From: Lagopus muta
Lineage: Eukaryota; Chordata; Aves; Galliformes; Phasianidae
Reading direction: 5' to 3'
DNA: 64,000 nucleotides
Assembly (NCBI RefSeq): GCF_023343835.1
Contig: NC_064449.1
Location: forward strand, 3,571,778 to 3,635,777
The position numbers and the translations under genes are program-made. The notes below the pieces were generated by a model that was given only the letters and a program-made list of their open reading frames with translations, searched no databases and was not told the DNA's origin. Numbering within the stretch: position 1 is the stretch's first letter; every line of letters begins with the position of its first letter. This document shows positions 49,230 to 61,640 of this stretch, piece after piece.

Positions 49230-50330
49230 GTCACGGCTGCGTGTGCCCGGCAGGGACAAAGCCCGGAGGTGCCGCCTCGGTGCCTCTCCCAGCTGACAGC
49301 TCCTCAGCGCCGGGCCCGTCCTCTCCTCCTCAGTTTCTCACAGCTAAATAAATAAATACCTCCTCAACGCTCTTTGCTCCCTTCTCGGAGCAGCTCTTGC
49401 TCAGACCGCGGCACTCCGCACCCCTTCGCGCAGCCTCGCCGCCGCTTTCCTTTCTCCTCCGCTCCGCCCGGACATTCTCTGCCGCGGATGACGCGCAGCC
49501 CGCGCTCGTCGCAGCGGGAGGCATCGGGACACAGCGCCCGGCGACGAACGGGCTGCGGGGAGAGCAGAGCCGAAAGTCACACGGGGAGCCGAGGCAGCGC
49601 TACGCGGAGGCTGAGCCGGCTGTGCTCCCGGCGGTGCGGCCGGGACAGCTTCGGGACGGCTCGGTGGGAAGCTCCGTAGGACGGCACGGTGGCACAGCTC
49701 GGTGCGGGCGGAACGCGGCCCCGCGGAGCGGCAGCGATAGGCCGGTCCCTTCCGCCGCGCCGCGCTTCCGGGGCGATCAGGTGACGGCGGCCGCGGGCAG
49801 GGAGCGGCTCTGCGGATCGCCGAGAGCGCCGGTGAGCACGGGCGGGTGGACGGGTCTGGGTTCGGGTCCGGATTCGGATTCGGGCCCGGCTGGAGGCCAG
49901 GGGGCGGGGGGAGCCGAAGCCGGGACGCGGCGGCTCCGGAACGCGAGGATCGGGCCGGTTCGTCACCGGGGCGACCCGGAAGGCCGGAGCCGTTCGCGGC
50001 CGTTGTGACCGACCGGGATGGGGGGCGCCTCGGCAGCCTCGGCCCCCGGGCCGGTGTCGGCAGCGCGGGGTGGGTCCGGCACGGGTTTCGCTCCGCTCCG
50101 CCGGGCCCGCGGCGCCGCCCCTCCTGCCCGACCTCCGGCCCCGCCGCCGTGCCGGGCCCGCGGCCGCCTGACGGCGCTCGGTGGCGGAGCTCCGTTCTTC
50201 CCAGGCCGCGTCCGGAGCCCGCAGCGCAGCACCGCTGGCCGCTCCCGCCTGGCTGCGGGCAGGGCCACCGAACAGCTGCCGAGTGCCTGCTCTCGTTGCC
50301 CCGCGCTTACCGAACCGCGGCCCCGTTCCT
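49230..50330 (+). promoter_or_regulatory. RNF185: CpG-island promoter of RNF185
   Basis: About 1.1 kb of GC-rich, CpG-dense sequence without TATA. An ETS-type CTTCCGG is at 49765-49771, with a CRE-like half site GGTGACGG nearby. A good donor (GCGCCG|GTGAGC) follows at 49832, which suggests that the non-coding first exon ends at 49831. Long open frames here on both strands reflect base composition. Confidence 0.75.
49700..49831 (+). other. RNF185: Probable non-coding exon 1 of RNF185
   Basis: The 5' end is estimated from the island and ETS site; the 3' end is the GTGAGC donor at 49832. It is placed here because the coding exon at 54738 opens with an acceptor and 50 nt of untranslated sequence, so an upstream exon must exist. 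Another donor within the island cannot be excluded. Confidence 0.45.
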
Positions 50331-53300
50331 GTTTTCTCACGTAGCGCTGCTAATGCGGTCAGCCTGCTTACAGATCGTTCGGTGTTTTACGTAACACCAG
50401 GCCAGGAGAACGCTCGCTCCTTTACCCAACTGCTTCTATCGGTGCTCTTTCTTGTTTAATTTTCCCCTTTAGACTTATTGGTAAGAGAAGAAAATCTTTG
50501 TTTCCACATTCCTAGGACATTTTCTCAGAGTATCACATTTCTGTGGAACGACTTATAAAGGAGAATTACATAGTTGCTTTTCTGCTAGCTTGTCTCAGCG
50601 TGGCACATTGGTGAGGTGCACTGGTGAGCTGTGTTGGCTGCTTCCAGCTGCCCACAGAGCTGTTCAGCAGGGCTGTACCCCAGCAGCGCCTGTCATGCAG
50701 CCCTGTGTTGCAGGATCCCAATTAACAAAATGAGGCCAAGCGAGGGCACGCTGCTCTGTCAGACAAATGGGTGCTTCTGAACGGTCAGATGATGGCACAG
50801 ATTTGGATCCTGGGGCTTTATGGTGTGTGGTGCTGCCCGGGTTATGGGAAGTGAAAAGGTGGATTTACAGGGAATGTTTCAAAAGGGTTAAAATATCTAA
50901 GTGGCGCAGAGTAAAAATGTAACAAGATATAAAAGTGCCTTTAATGATTAACAGTGTGCCTTCAGTCACGTATCTGCTAACTTCTACCTTAAAATGACAG
51001 TCAAGAAGTAAACGTACCTTTTTCTGGACGCTGCCAACGATTATCAGCTCAGATCATCTGTGGCTTTTACTTGAAGTCCAGACAGCTGTAATGGGTTAAG
51101 AATCAGATTTCTGTTAACCCTATGAACGAGAAGTATTTATATAAATTCTGTCAGTATTTTTGATAGGAATTCTGATGTTAATTTTCCTTTTCTATAACAT
51201 ATGTATATAAAAAAATGATATTACCACTGCAGTAATGGGAAAAACTGACACATCTTCCTTTCCATTAAAACAGCAGGAAGTCGACAAACTAAATCAGAGC
51301 TCGTTTCAGAAATGAATGAGGGCTGGATTGTTTCAGAAGTCCCAGATAAAATAAGATTCATAAGCAAAAAAGGGTGGAAAAGTGTCTTTCTCATCGAATT
51401 TAAATCTAACAATGCACTATTTGATTGTTATGTGTTAGATGTTGGGAAAAGAAACAAGTTTCAAGTTTTATCAGTAAACCAACCAGTCCTATGGCCTCAC
51501 TGTTGTTTGTTTTGTTTTGTTTTTTTTCCCCTTACTGCTTACAAAAGATTAGAAATGAAATACTTAAAACATTCTGATGTGGTAGTGCTCTGAACATACA
51601 TTCTGTAACTGTTTCACTCTAATGACATCAGCTTCTCTCTGTCTCTGTTCAGTTATCGTTCACCTACTCTGCTCTGTTTCCAATGGAATATTTTCTATGT
51701 TTTAACTTACAGTGGAAACTCTCCCAGTCTGTCTGGAACAGCTTCTCTTGTATTTCTAGAGTCAGGTCAGTGTATTTTAGCAAACACAGTCACTTTGTGA
51801 GCCCAGAAATACGGTCTTTTACAGTATCCATTGGGCTTACATTCACTAGTGTGCAGCTCCTCCCGCTATATTTACAGATTCGTTTTTGAGGGATTTGAGT
51901 AACATTCCTTACTGCCTGTCAGTGACATTTTTATTACTACACAGCCTGTTTTCCCACACTTACTTCCTTCAGGGCCCACCTGCTGCTCTCAGTTGCCATG
52001 GAACGCTCAGGTCTTGGTGCACCATCTGCTTCTTGGAGCTCCGGCTTCAGCTCTGCCAGCTGCACTTGCAGTTTCAGCACCTCGCTGGGAGTCCTGCTGG
52101 ATCCCTAAACATGTACCTTCATTTCCATGTCTTTGCCTCCTGCCAGGCTTTCTTTAGTTGAGGAAGATTGCTGAAGCTGGCTTGCTTCATAACCGTTCAC
52201 CTGCTGGCACTCTTGGTGCTCTGGATGCAGTGAATGCCAGTGATTCTGTCACTTTTGGAGCAGCCTGTTGGGATATTATAGGGGTCATGATTACAGTGAA
52301 ATAAACAGCTGGTATAAATGGCTTATAATTAGCAAAGGCAGTAATTTCCTGCAAATATTCAGAGAACAAAACAAAAAAGAAAAATAAGATCTTTGCGTGC
52401 TTGCAGTGAGATCACAGCTGATTTTTATGTGCTTTCACTTGTTTGCAGCTCGTGCTCCTTGGGTTGATTTGGAGAGCTGATCAAAGATGAGGGTTTAGCA
52501 AACCTAGACTGGCATCTGTCAGGTCATTGCTCTCTAAATTCTGTTTGCTTAACCCCAGAAGTTGTAGTACGTGCCAGTGCACTCGCAATCTTCATCCTGA
52601 GCTCTAATTCAGACAGAAAACAGGGTCTGTTTGGCCTGCTGTGTGTCTCCCTTCCAAGTTCTTGGAGGTTAACTTGGAGGGAGCCTTGGAGTTTAACTAG
52701 GCTCAGGTGCCATTTCAAGAGTTTGGAGTTTGTTTGACATTTGGAACAAGTTGAATTTGCAGTTGAACTCCTACTTGAGCATTCAGACTGCGTTGCAGGT
52801 AATGCAGCACACAGTGCACGTTTTAGTCACTCAGTGCCACTTCAGCGTGCGTCTTTGTAAGCGTGCTGTGTGCTTTGCAGGTGAACAGACGTGGAGAGCA
52901 CTTGCTGTGGACCTGGTTATTTTAAACAGCAGTCCATAGGGAAGAGGAAAGCACTGTGAAGGTTTCTCAGGATAACATTATTTATTTTTTATTGTTGCAT
53001 TTTGATATATTTTCGACAGTTCAAATCATTTAAATCCTAATAGGTCATCAAGCTCAGTAAGCCTATGGAGAAAGAATTAGGAGAGGATTCCAGGGCAGAG
53101 TACCATAGACCTTCTAGGAGAGAAAATTCACTGCCTGTCGCATTGTATTATTTCAGTCTTTTTTTCTGTCTCAGCTGTCTTTATTCCATTGCAATAATGA
53201 TATCCTTATGGATTTCTCAGTGTATTTCTTCATAAGTTGCTGTTGGTCTTTTTTTGTTTGTTTTTAAATTATTTTTCTCATAGTTACTAAGGGCTGTGAG

Positions 53301-54737
53301 TTGGTTGTTTTGGGTTTGTTTTCGGTTGTTTTTTCAATCAGATGTTAGTGAAGGTGAAGATATTATCTGTGTATTTCTGGTGTTAAAGATAGGGCATTGA
53401 ATTTAGAGAAAAGAACATTGCTTCCCACATTGGTACAGAAGTTAACTTATTTAACTCGTGCATGGTTGCCTTTTGTGCCCAGGTGTGAGAACCAGGCATC
53501 TTTTGTGCCTGTCCCATAAAATCATAGTGGTGTTTCATGTTTTGAACCCTTTGGTTTTAGGAAGACTTTCTTAATGTTGATATTAATTGCCAGCACATAT
53601 GGATAGGTCTGAGCTGGGAAGTTTTCAAGCATTACTGAGCAAGATAGATGGGAGCTACCAACAGTTCTGGTAGTAGGGATGTGTGAAAACTCTAGGCTTC
53701 CTTACTGTGTTGTTTGTCATCTGGCAGTGTTTTCATCTGCTTGGAGCTACCATGAATGTTAATTTAGTACAATGCAGGACCTTGCTGCTGCACTGAAATG
53801 ATGGTGTGAAATGCTAAGCAGTGCTGAAAGCAGTGTGTGTTAAAGTGCAGCATCTGTGAATGCTGAGCTGCCCTTCTGGGACGCTGTGCAAAATGATGTA
53901 ACTGAGTGAAAAGGCTCTGCAGGAATAAATCTCATCTTCTCCCTTGTTGTAGCTCAGTGTCACCACAGCAGAACTTTCATGAGGCTTGTGTATGAAGCTT
54001 ACTTCACTGCGTGGTTGGATTGTGTTGTATGGAAAAGGGTTTTGACTGTAACAGCTACAGATACTGAGGTTTTATTTTGCTGTCCTGAGCCTGTGCTTCA
54101 GCACTGCTACAAAGAGGGAACACTTAAGGAAGCTTTGAATGTTTCTGGGGTAAGTTTGCAAAGTATTTAGCTTCTGAAAAATTCAGGTTCCCCTTTGCGA
54201 ATGCTTTACTGTTTGTGCTTTGGCAGAAGGTTCAGATAGTCGCCTGCTTCTCTCTCACAGCCTAATCTAGGTGTTCACATTCCTGCAACAGAGAAGTTGT
54301 TGCTACTGAAGTAAAAGAAATGGTGTCTTTGACAAATATGATGATACTAAAGAGAGATAAAAGCGTGTCAGTTCAGTAATTTCTGTGTTGCTGCTATGAT
54401 TGTTAGACATGTTTGATTGCTCTGCAGTATGACTAGGTGAGCTCATCTTTCTCTCAGCAAATGGCATTTATGAGAAAATACGACGGCTTCATTTTGACTG
54501 TGGACCTCAGTTTCTTGTCAGTAAGTTTAAGATACAGGCCATGTGATAAGTCAGGTCCTACTGCAGGATGTTAAAGTAGCTTAGAGAGAGCTTTTTTTAG
54601 AAGCTACATTAAACTAAAACCATCAACAATAGGATTCAAGTGCTTCTTAGGTAAATTACTGCTAGTTTGAATAAGGACAAGAAAGCAATGCTATAATGCC
54701 AATAATGTGGGTATTTTTTTCCCTTTCTCACTGTTAG
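49832..54737 (+). other. RNF185: RNF185 intron 1 (in the 5' UTR)
   Basis: A 4.9-kb intron. The first 500 bp are the downstream half of the CpG island; the rest is T-rich non-coding DNA with short T/G runs near 51510-51530 and 53250-53330. I recognise no exon or mobile element in it. Confidence 0.7.
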
Positions 54738-54969
54738 GATTCCAACAGGAAAATTTTCTTGCTCTTGTGTCTGGGGAGCTCCTCAGGATGGCAAGTAAAG
54801 GACCTACAACTTCTGCATCAACAAAGAGCTCCAGTGCTGGAGGGACCAGTGGCAGCAGCAGCAGTAATGGTGCTGGGGACAACACTAATCAGGACAACAC
54901 TTTTGAGTGCAACATCTGTTTAGACACTGCCAAGGATGCAGTTATCAGCTTGTGTGGACATCTCTTCTG
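54738..54969 (+). CDS. RNF185: RNF185 first coding exon (coding from 54788)
   Basis: The acceptor is CTCACTGTTAG after a T-rich tract; 50 nt of 5' UTR precede ATG at 54788. It encodes [20 protein letters not shown], then ... [20 protein letters not shown], and ends LF plus TG|GTAAGT. An in-frame ATG upstream is absent from this exon. Confidence 0.94.
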
Positions 54970-57900
54970 GTAAGTACACAAGTCCCCACTGATAAACAGA
55001 ACACTGTGCATCTCTGTGATCACCTTCTGTTTATAATTCTATTGAATAAAAATTAGTTTTTGTCCATGGTTTTGGGTTAGAAGCAGTTTGGGTTTGCCTC
55101 AGAACTGTTTTTATCTTTTAAATGCCCATGTTCTGGGAAGGAAGTTTTTTGCATCTTAAACTTTTTATACCTTCTTTTGTAAAAGCAAAGCCCTTTAGAA
55201 GCTGATTGCTTACGTTTGTTATTTGCTGTGTGCTGGCTGGGCTAGCATAGATACCTTTTTCACACCTAAATTCCTTACAGTTTAAAATTCCTTACATACT
55301 TACAACCCCATCTGACAGCAGGTTCTAGATGCCAAATTGCAGTCTTTTCTTTTGAGGGAACGTGCTTTTCCATGTGATCTGCTTCTCTTTTCCATCTCAG
55401 CTTCTTATTTAGGTAGCATGGTCTAGAATACACTCTTGAACATTAAAATGTTATGAAAATTGACATGGGTAATTTGTTTTATACAGCAGATTAAATTATG
55501 CTCATTAATTAAACGAGGCCTAAAAGAGCATTTCTTTTCTGTGCTAATGTATGTAATGTCTAAAGGTAGATGGGAATTAATTTGCTGAAGTCATATTAAG
55601 ATTAAACTATTGGAAGGTCTGCTATCACGGAATGGAGCTTAAAGAATAGAACCTTAAAGAATAGAATGTATCTTATCTGAACAGTGTTGCAAAGGCCACT
55701 CTGGAAGCAGATGGCTGCCGAGCAGTTTTAGCTTCTGTTTCTTTTTTTCCCTTTGGGTACTTCAGTTGCTGTGTTAATTTAAGCTCAGGAGTAGTTCTGT
55801 ATAATGGGGAGCAAACTGGATCTCACAGCTGGCCCTGTTTTAAGCAACAGATTAGACAAGAGGCAGCCTGAGGTCCATTCCAGCCTCAGTTATTCCACAG
55901 TTCTACGGAAGTGCCCAATGTTTTAACATTTAACAGATGACTCTCATGAATTCTATTAAGATCCTGGAGTCTCATTACTGGCATTTTTCTCATTTGCATC
56001 TTAACTCAGGGATATCTTTCTATGAGATCAGAAAAGAACATTTGCAGTAAATACCACAGGATGAATTAAGCCTTTGTCTGGGGCTTTGGTGTAGATGAAG
56101 GTGCAGGAATTAAAAAGGTGATGTGGAGATGATCATGTTAGCAACATAGTTGAATTGCATAACCTGGAGATTGGGCTTGGGCTGTGCTTTTAAAAATTGC
56201 TTTAATGGGAGGTTATGGAACTGGACAAACTGGATTCCAAGGTTCTGTTGTCTCTAAGCTGTGTTATCCGGGGTGCACTTTATACATTAGCGAGATCAAG
56301 TTGTGAGTAACTAATTATATTCACACACCCCCCCTTTTTTTTTTTCCTTCTCTGTGATCAAATTGTCCTGGGAACGCTCACAGCTGGCCTTGTTTACACC
56401 AGGTAAGAAAGGTTTCCTTTTGCATTGTCTTTCATCAGCTCCAATGACTCAGTAAAGCCCTTGGTTCTCTGCAGTATCCTCCCCCTTTTCAAATGCACTT
56501 CGTTTTTTCCAGGACAACTGCAACATGCACAAGAACTTGCAGTCTAGACTTTCAGCATAAAGAAAACTTAGATTCTCTTCCGCTTACTTCCCACATTTCA
56601 GTTTCTTACCCATTAGGTATTGCTGGTTTTGGTAGGAGAGTTACTGTAGGCAGTTCACGAAGGTTTAGTTTGCAGCCTTAAATGCTGAGTGTCCTTCTTG
56701 CTGCAAATGTAAGTTTTACCTTGTGGTGCCATTATAGAACAGGATGATAGGATGTGCAAGGCCTTGGCTTATGCAAAGCTGTTGGTACTGCTTATTTCCT
56801 TGCATTTTTCCAGTGCAGTTCTAATGGTGTACACATCTGCAAGTGGATTGTGGCAGAGCAATAGCCAAAATGGCAATGCTTTAATGGAGAGTACTTACTA
56901 TTTGGTGCAACATTTTGCTCTGTAGCTTTCTGATAGGTTCCTAAAATCTGTCTGGCTACAAATTAAGTCTGCATGTTGTTTTCATGGTTTTATTAGCTTT
57001 CCTATAACTTTTCCTTTTTTTTATTTTAGTGGTTAGAAACCAGGCCAAACAGACAAGTGTGCCCTGTCTGCAAAGCAGGAATCAGTCGAGATAAAGTTAT
57101 TCCTCTGTATGGAAGAGGCAGCACTGGACAACAGGACCCCAGGTAATAAACAGAAATACAACGATTTGTGTGACAACTGCTAGGGTTTAAGGTGAAACTA
57201 CCGAAGTGTTGGATTCACAGTGTGACATGGTGTCAAAAGACTGATAGAAATGACAATTCTGCTAAATATTTCTGGCTTTTTTAGGGTTTCAATTTGCATT
57301 CCTTATTTGACTGGCAATTTATTTTAATTTGTTGTTAATTAACAGAAGTAGTAGACTTCAATGGATGTTATCTGACTGGAGAGGCTTATATAAAATGTTC
57401 ATGGACTTCATTGTTGATCCCCTGTTTCCAGCCTTTGCAATGGAATTTTTTTTGTACTGAAAAGTGCAACATCTTAGGAATGTGATGCTGAAAGTTCATG
57501 TAGCTGTTGGGTCTGTTCAGCCATGTTATTTTCAGTTTTGCTGCAGCATGGCCCTGTGAGAGCATTCTCCAAGTTTGTTCTGTCTTATGAACCAACCTAT
57601 TGCAGATATTGCTGTCTGTGTGCTTAAATTTGAGCTAATTCTACATTTTTTTGTAGAGAGAAAACTCCACCACGACCCCAAGGACAGAGACCTGAACCAG
57701 AGAACAGAGGGGTAAGGGGAAAAAAAAAAGAAAAGCTCAAGGAAATAACTTGTTTTCATTGATGGTGGTGCTTATTCATCTTGGAGGACACAATGTGTGC
57801 ATAAGGTCCTGTGTGAAGGTCCTGTAGAGATCCCCAGAGGCTGTTTATGAATAGGTGATAGGTGCTGTGTGGCAGAAAACTCCATTCCCATAGTGCTATT

Positions 57901-60757
57901 TACAGTCCTAAAGAATGCAATAAATTGAATTGTGCTTGATGAAAACCCTTGTGGAATTGCTGGAAATGCTGTTCTTCATACTTGACAGCTTTCCATATGC
58001 AGTCATAAGGAATGCTTTGCTTTGAAAGTTCTATAGGATGTTGGTGTACCCTTGCATTTTAAGAAGAAAAGTAGATGTGCTTGGTGGATATGTGCAAATT
58101 TGAAGTGGGATTTGTGGTTTTGTTGAGGAGATTACATAGAATGAATGTAAACAGCAGCTGGTGTACATTAGAGATGTGGGAGTAGCTATAGAGCAGACCT
58201 CAGTGTTTTCTGGCATGATGACAGTGACCTGATGAAACAATGGTTTCATTCCAGGTAACTCAGCCCAGGGTCCTCAGAGAGCATGAGCCTCATGGCTCAA
58301 GCAAACAGCTCTACTGGGTGTGATTAAGGAACGTTTCTGTATTGTAGAGATTGGGAGCATTGTAGTTCTCTCTCACTAGGGAGTTGCTTTCTTATTAAAT
58401 CATCTGCTGTCCTTGCATTCCAGCTTTTAGCTGGTGCAGTAAGTCAGGGGAGTCTCAAAGATGTAGCAGTAGTGATGCTGCCTTCCTGCTTCCTGCAAAT
58501 GTAGGCCTTGTCATGCAGAGTGCTTTGCTGTCCCCTGCAGTTAGCCCTTACAGCATCCTTCATAGCATAGCATCTGACAAGAGTCATGATCAAGTATCAA
58601 GGCAGAAATGTCTGGCTTTTATTATGTGAATAAAGTCATATTTGTCCTTCAATGTTTGGAGGTGATCAGAGGAGTTTTTCACAGTTGGTCACAGTTTTAA
58701 TTCTGAGATCAGAAAACACTTTGCTGGATTATAGAACTCAGAGCAGTGACCCGTCTGCTTTTTAAACGTGACACAACTACTTAGATTAATATTTAGTTGA
58801 TTTAAATGGTGCACTGCTTTTATACACTAGGGTTCACCTTAATTCAGAACACTCTCTGATTTGATGTGGAATTTTAGTCTGGGGTCAATGCTGTAGCACT
58901 GTAAATCTTCTTTGGTGGTTATATGCTACATCAGTTAGAATTGTGACATGATTCTCTAGTTTGGGTGTTGGTACTGCTCTTTATAATGGCCACTGCCATC
59001 CCACTGGCCGTCTACTGAAGGTTTAAATGATGCACGTGTGTCAAAAGATCAATGCAGGTTATTCTCTACAGTATCTTTTTTTTTATAGCTATGTGGCTAA
59101 TAGCTGTTACTACAGAATTATTGATACAATTTTTAAATGTTGTGGTAATGTTGATTTTGATGTATTGTCTTATACACACTGTTTTAAATAGAAAAGGTTT
59201 ATATAAACATTTCTGTTAATTTGCAGCCTTCAAGCACAAAGTGCAATTCCTACTTGTCATTTTCTCAAACTCTTGGGTTGCTGTGGTAAATGCTTTTAGC
59301 ATGACAGCTCAGGAGGTATTGAACAACAGTGGCAGACTAAAAGTCTGGCTAAAAGGCAAACAGTTCTGAAATAGGCCTTAAATTATTTGTACCTTTTTTT
59401 CTCTTCTGTTGCTTTGTTCTCTGCAGGGGTTCCAAGGCTTTGGGTTTGGAGATGGTGGCTTCCAAATGTCATTTGGAATCGGGGCGTTTCCCTTTGGTAT
59501 ATTTGCCACAGCATTCAACATAAATGATGGGCGACCTCCTCCAGGTACCATGCATCCTTTCTGCTCAGAGTCCTATCACAAACAGATATTTTACAAACCC
59601 TTTTGTAACTTAAACAAATAACCTGTTAAATGACAAAACTTGCTGAATAGTAAAGTAAATCAGTACTGTGTATGGAAATACAGGAAGAGGGAAAACATGC
59701 AGTGGAAAAACACAGTCCATTTCTGACATGTTTTGTGTGAGGGCTTATTCATATGTCACTGCTGTCTGATTTCCTGGAGTGGTCTTGCTCTCTAAAAATG
59801 AATAACCCCAGAAAACCTCTTCCCAGCTGCACTGTAGTCAAACTGAGTCTGCCTGTTTTGCACACACACAAACCTACAGCCCAGGTTTTCTCTGGACTTC
59901 CTCTGCAAAAGGTGCTGCCTGGCAAATATTCTTCACTACATCATATGGTTTAGAAATCATAAGAAACAGAAGCGTGTTTTTCATGTCACGCCTGCATTGC
60001 CAAAGACCTGTGCTGCCCTTTGTTCCACCGAATTTACTTATCATCTGTAGGTCACACTTCACTGAAAGTTTGTGTGTAGATGTGACAGAGCAAGGAAATG
60101 GAAATGTATGCTGCTCTCATAGCCATTGTTTAACCAGCTCCTTTGTCTTCTTCTCATCAATGGTGTCTATATGCAGGTTTCAGAAAGGCACGTCTTGAGC
60201 TTTAAATTTGCATGCTTTTCCTTAGTTCTGTTAGTCAAGAGTACACACACAGTTCTACTATTTATTTACTCAGTTATTTCACCTTGAGGGGCAGGAGCTC
60301 CCAGGTAGAGGTGGTGGTGTTCCCTAGGATGGAAACACCCATCAGCAGTGAATGTGGCTCAGTGCTGTCCCCAGAAGTACTCTGAGCACATCTGGATGTC
60401 CTGTAGCACTTGGAGCTGCCTGCTGCTATTAGTCATGAGCAAACTTGCCACAAGTCCTGCAGCAGGGAGCTCGTGCTTCTCTTCAGTTTTCCAGCATGGA
60501 TGGCCAATCTAGGGGTAGGCAGTACTGGCAGCAGCAGTTTCTTAGCAGGTGGATTTCTTGTGTATTTTATATATATGTAATGAGTGTACTATATGCACAA
60601 TATACAATATTCTAGAGAAGAGGAAGATGCTGAGCCGTGTTTTACTTCCTGTTTTCCAGCTGTTCCAGGGACTCCTCAATATGTGGATGAGCAGTTCCTA
60701 TCCCGCCTCTTCCTGTTTGTGGCTCTGGTGATTATGTTCTGGCTGTTGATTGCATAA
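54788..60757 (+). CDS. RNF185: RNF185, ER-membrane RING E3 ubiquitin ligase (complete, 6 coding exons)
   Basis: RNF185 transfers ubiquitin to misfolded membrane proteins in ER-associated degradation (CFTR is a known substrate) and is linked to mitophagy through BNIP1. Coding exons: 54788-54969, 56384-56402, 57030-57142, 57657-57711, 59427-59544, 60660-60757. Joined: 194 residues plus TAA (human 192). Visible: Ser/Gly-rich N-terminus 1-36; RING-HC finger with Cys41, Cys44, Cys56, His58, Cys61, Cys64, Cys78, Cys81 (all eight ligands present); basic/Pro linker ending [19 protein letters not shown]; Gly/Phe-rich hydrophobic segment at about 135-155 ([17 protein letters not shown]); C-terminal membrane helix 176-194 ([19 protein letters not shown]). 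RNF5 is the close paralog, but the N-terminus and linker fit RNF185. The gene is intact. Confidence 0.97.
54970..56383 (+). other. RNF185: RNF185 intron after first coding exon
   Basis: A 1.4-kb intron before the micro-exon. It holds a short duplicated word (TTAAAGAATAGAA near 55640-55665) and a diverged CR1-like tail near 55835-55912. The acceptor tract includes a C7T11 run at 56330-56347. Confidence 0.85.
55835..55912 (+). repeat. Diverged CR1-like 3' tail
   Basis: GATTAGACAAGA, GAGGTCCATTCCAGCC and TTATTCCACAGTTCTAC resemble the sense-strand CR1 3' end (GACTAGATGA, GAGGTCCCTTCCAACC, ATTCTATGATTCTATG). It is old and weak; borders are approximate. Confidence 0.5.
56384..56402 (+). CDS. RNF185: RNF185 19-nt micro-exon
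   Basis: Between TCACAG and GTAAGA lies CTGGCCTTGTTTACACCAG. With the split TG|C codon it encodes C-W-P-C-L-H-Q, the exact residues needed between CGHLF and WLETRP. It supplies the RING zinc ligands Cys61 (completed) and Cys64. Confidence 0.96.
57030..57142 (+). CDS. RNF185: RNF185 coding exon 3
   Basis: 113 nt after TTATTTTAG. It encodes [20 protein letters not shown] and [17 protein letters not shown]. It holds the last two zinc ligands, Cys78 and Cys81. Confidence 0.97.
57657..57711 (+). CDS. RNF185: RNF185 coding exon 4
   Basis: 55 nt after TTTGTAG, encoding [19 protein letters not shown], with donor GGG|GTAAGG. This is the proline/arginine linker between RING and membrane part. Confidence 0.95.
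57712..59426 (+). other. RNF185: RNF185 intron 57712-59426 (with 56403-57029, 57143-57656 and 59545-60659)
   Basis: The remaining RNF185 introns (627, 514, 1715 and 1115 bp) carry no recognisable repeat family, RNA gene or extra exon. Short A- and T-runs occur, such as 57720-57729 and 59078-59086. Confidence 0.85.
59427..59544 (+). CDS. RNF185: RNF185 coding exon 5
   Basis: 118 nt after CTCTGCAG, encoding [20 protein letters not shown] then [19 protein letters not shown]. Phase 1 donor CCAG|GTACCA. Confidence 0.96.
60660..60757 (+). CDS. RNF185: RNF185 last coding exon
   Basis: After TTTTCCAG it encodes [13 protein letters not shown] and the C-terminal membrane helix ending LLIA, then TAA at 60755-60757. 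Confidence 0.97.
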
Positions 60758-61640
60758 ATCGTTTCCATTATTCTGAATACTCATAGCCAGAAAGGCTACT
60801 GAAACAGTTACAAACTGCTTCCCATCCCATTTTAAACCTCCTGGTGTCTGGTTCCGTAGCTAATGACGGGTTTCAGAAATTGGTGGTACTACAGCACAGT
60901 GAAGAATCTCACATTTTTGCACTACAGTTGGAAATTAAACATTGGTTAAAACGTATTTCAGCTCGGCTGTCTAGTACAACAGGTTCTGACCACAAACCCT
61001 GGGCCTAGCTTTGAGCTCTGCTCCTAAAAGGAGTGCTGCTTTGAAATCCTGTGCCAATCAGTTACAATAGGTTTATGTGAAAGACAGTTACCCCAAGGTA
61101 GACCTGGACAGGTAAGGAAACTTCTGCAGCGCCATCAGTATCTCATGCTTGGCAAACACGGTGGATCTGCCAGCGCTGTGGGTGCTACTCAGTTTCTTCA
61201 ATCAACATCCAGCCTTCTTCAGGAAATCATCTTCAGCACGGCTGAGACTCCTTGGGCACAGCATGTGATACAAACGGAACCAGGTGTGGGGACTGGTTTC
61301 TTTTCTTGCTGTTGTTTCCCACAGCAATGGAAAACTCCTGCCTGATGTGGTTAGAAGAGCTACTAATTTATGCTGCAAATTTTTTAAAGCCTAAAGTTGC
61401 TGGAGCCAGACACTGGAAGATTCTGTGATGAAGCTGGGTGAGGTTATCGAGCAGTAGGACTTGCCTATCTGCCTCACCCAGCCCAGTTCCTCACTGACAT
61501 AACAGTGTTGCCTTCCGTGGTTCTGTGCAGCAGCACTTAAGGATAATCCCCTCCCATCCCTGCCACTGCAGCTACATTTCTTTCTCCCAGGGCTGTGAGA
61601 CTTTCTACACAAGATTGCAAATAAAATCCTATTAACAACC
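60758..61640 (+). other. RNF185: RNF185 3' UTR (ends inferred)
   Basis: Two poly(A) signals are visible: ATTAAA at 60934-60939 and a canonical AATAAA at 61620-61625. The UTR would be about 0.2 or 0.9 kb depending on use. Confidence 0.55.

Noticed and set aside
49397-50394. Open frames of up to 203 codons in the RNF185 CpG island
   Set aside because: Composition-driven frames on both strands with Arg/Pro/Gly bias and no recognisable domain; RNF185 coding starts at 54788.
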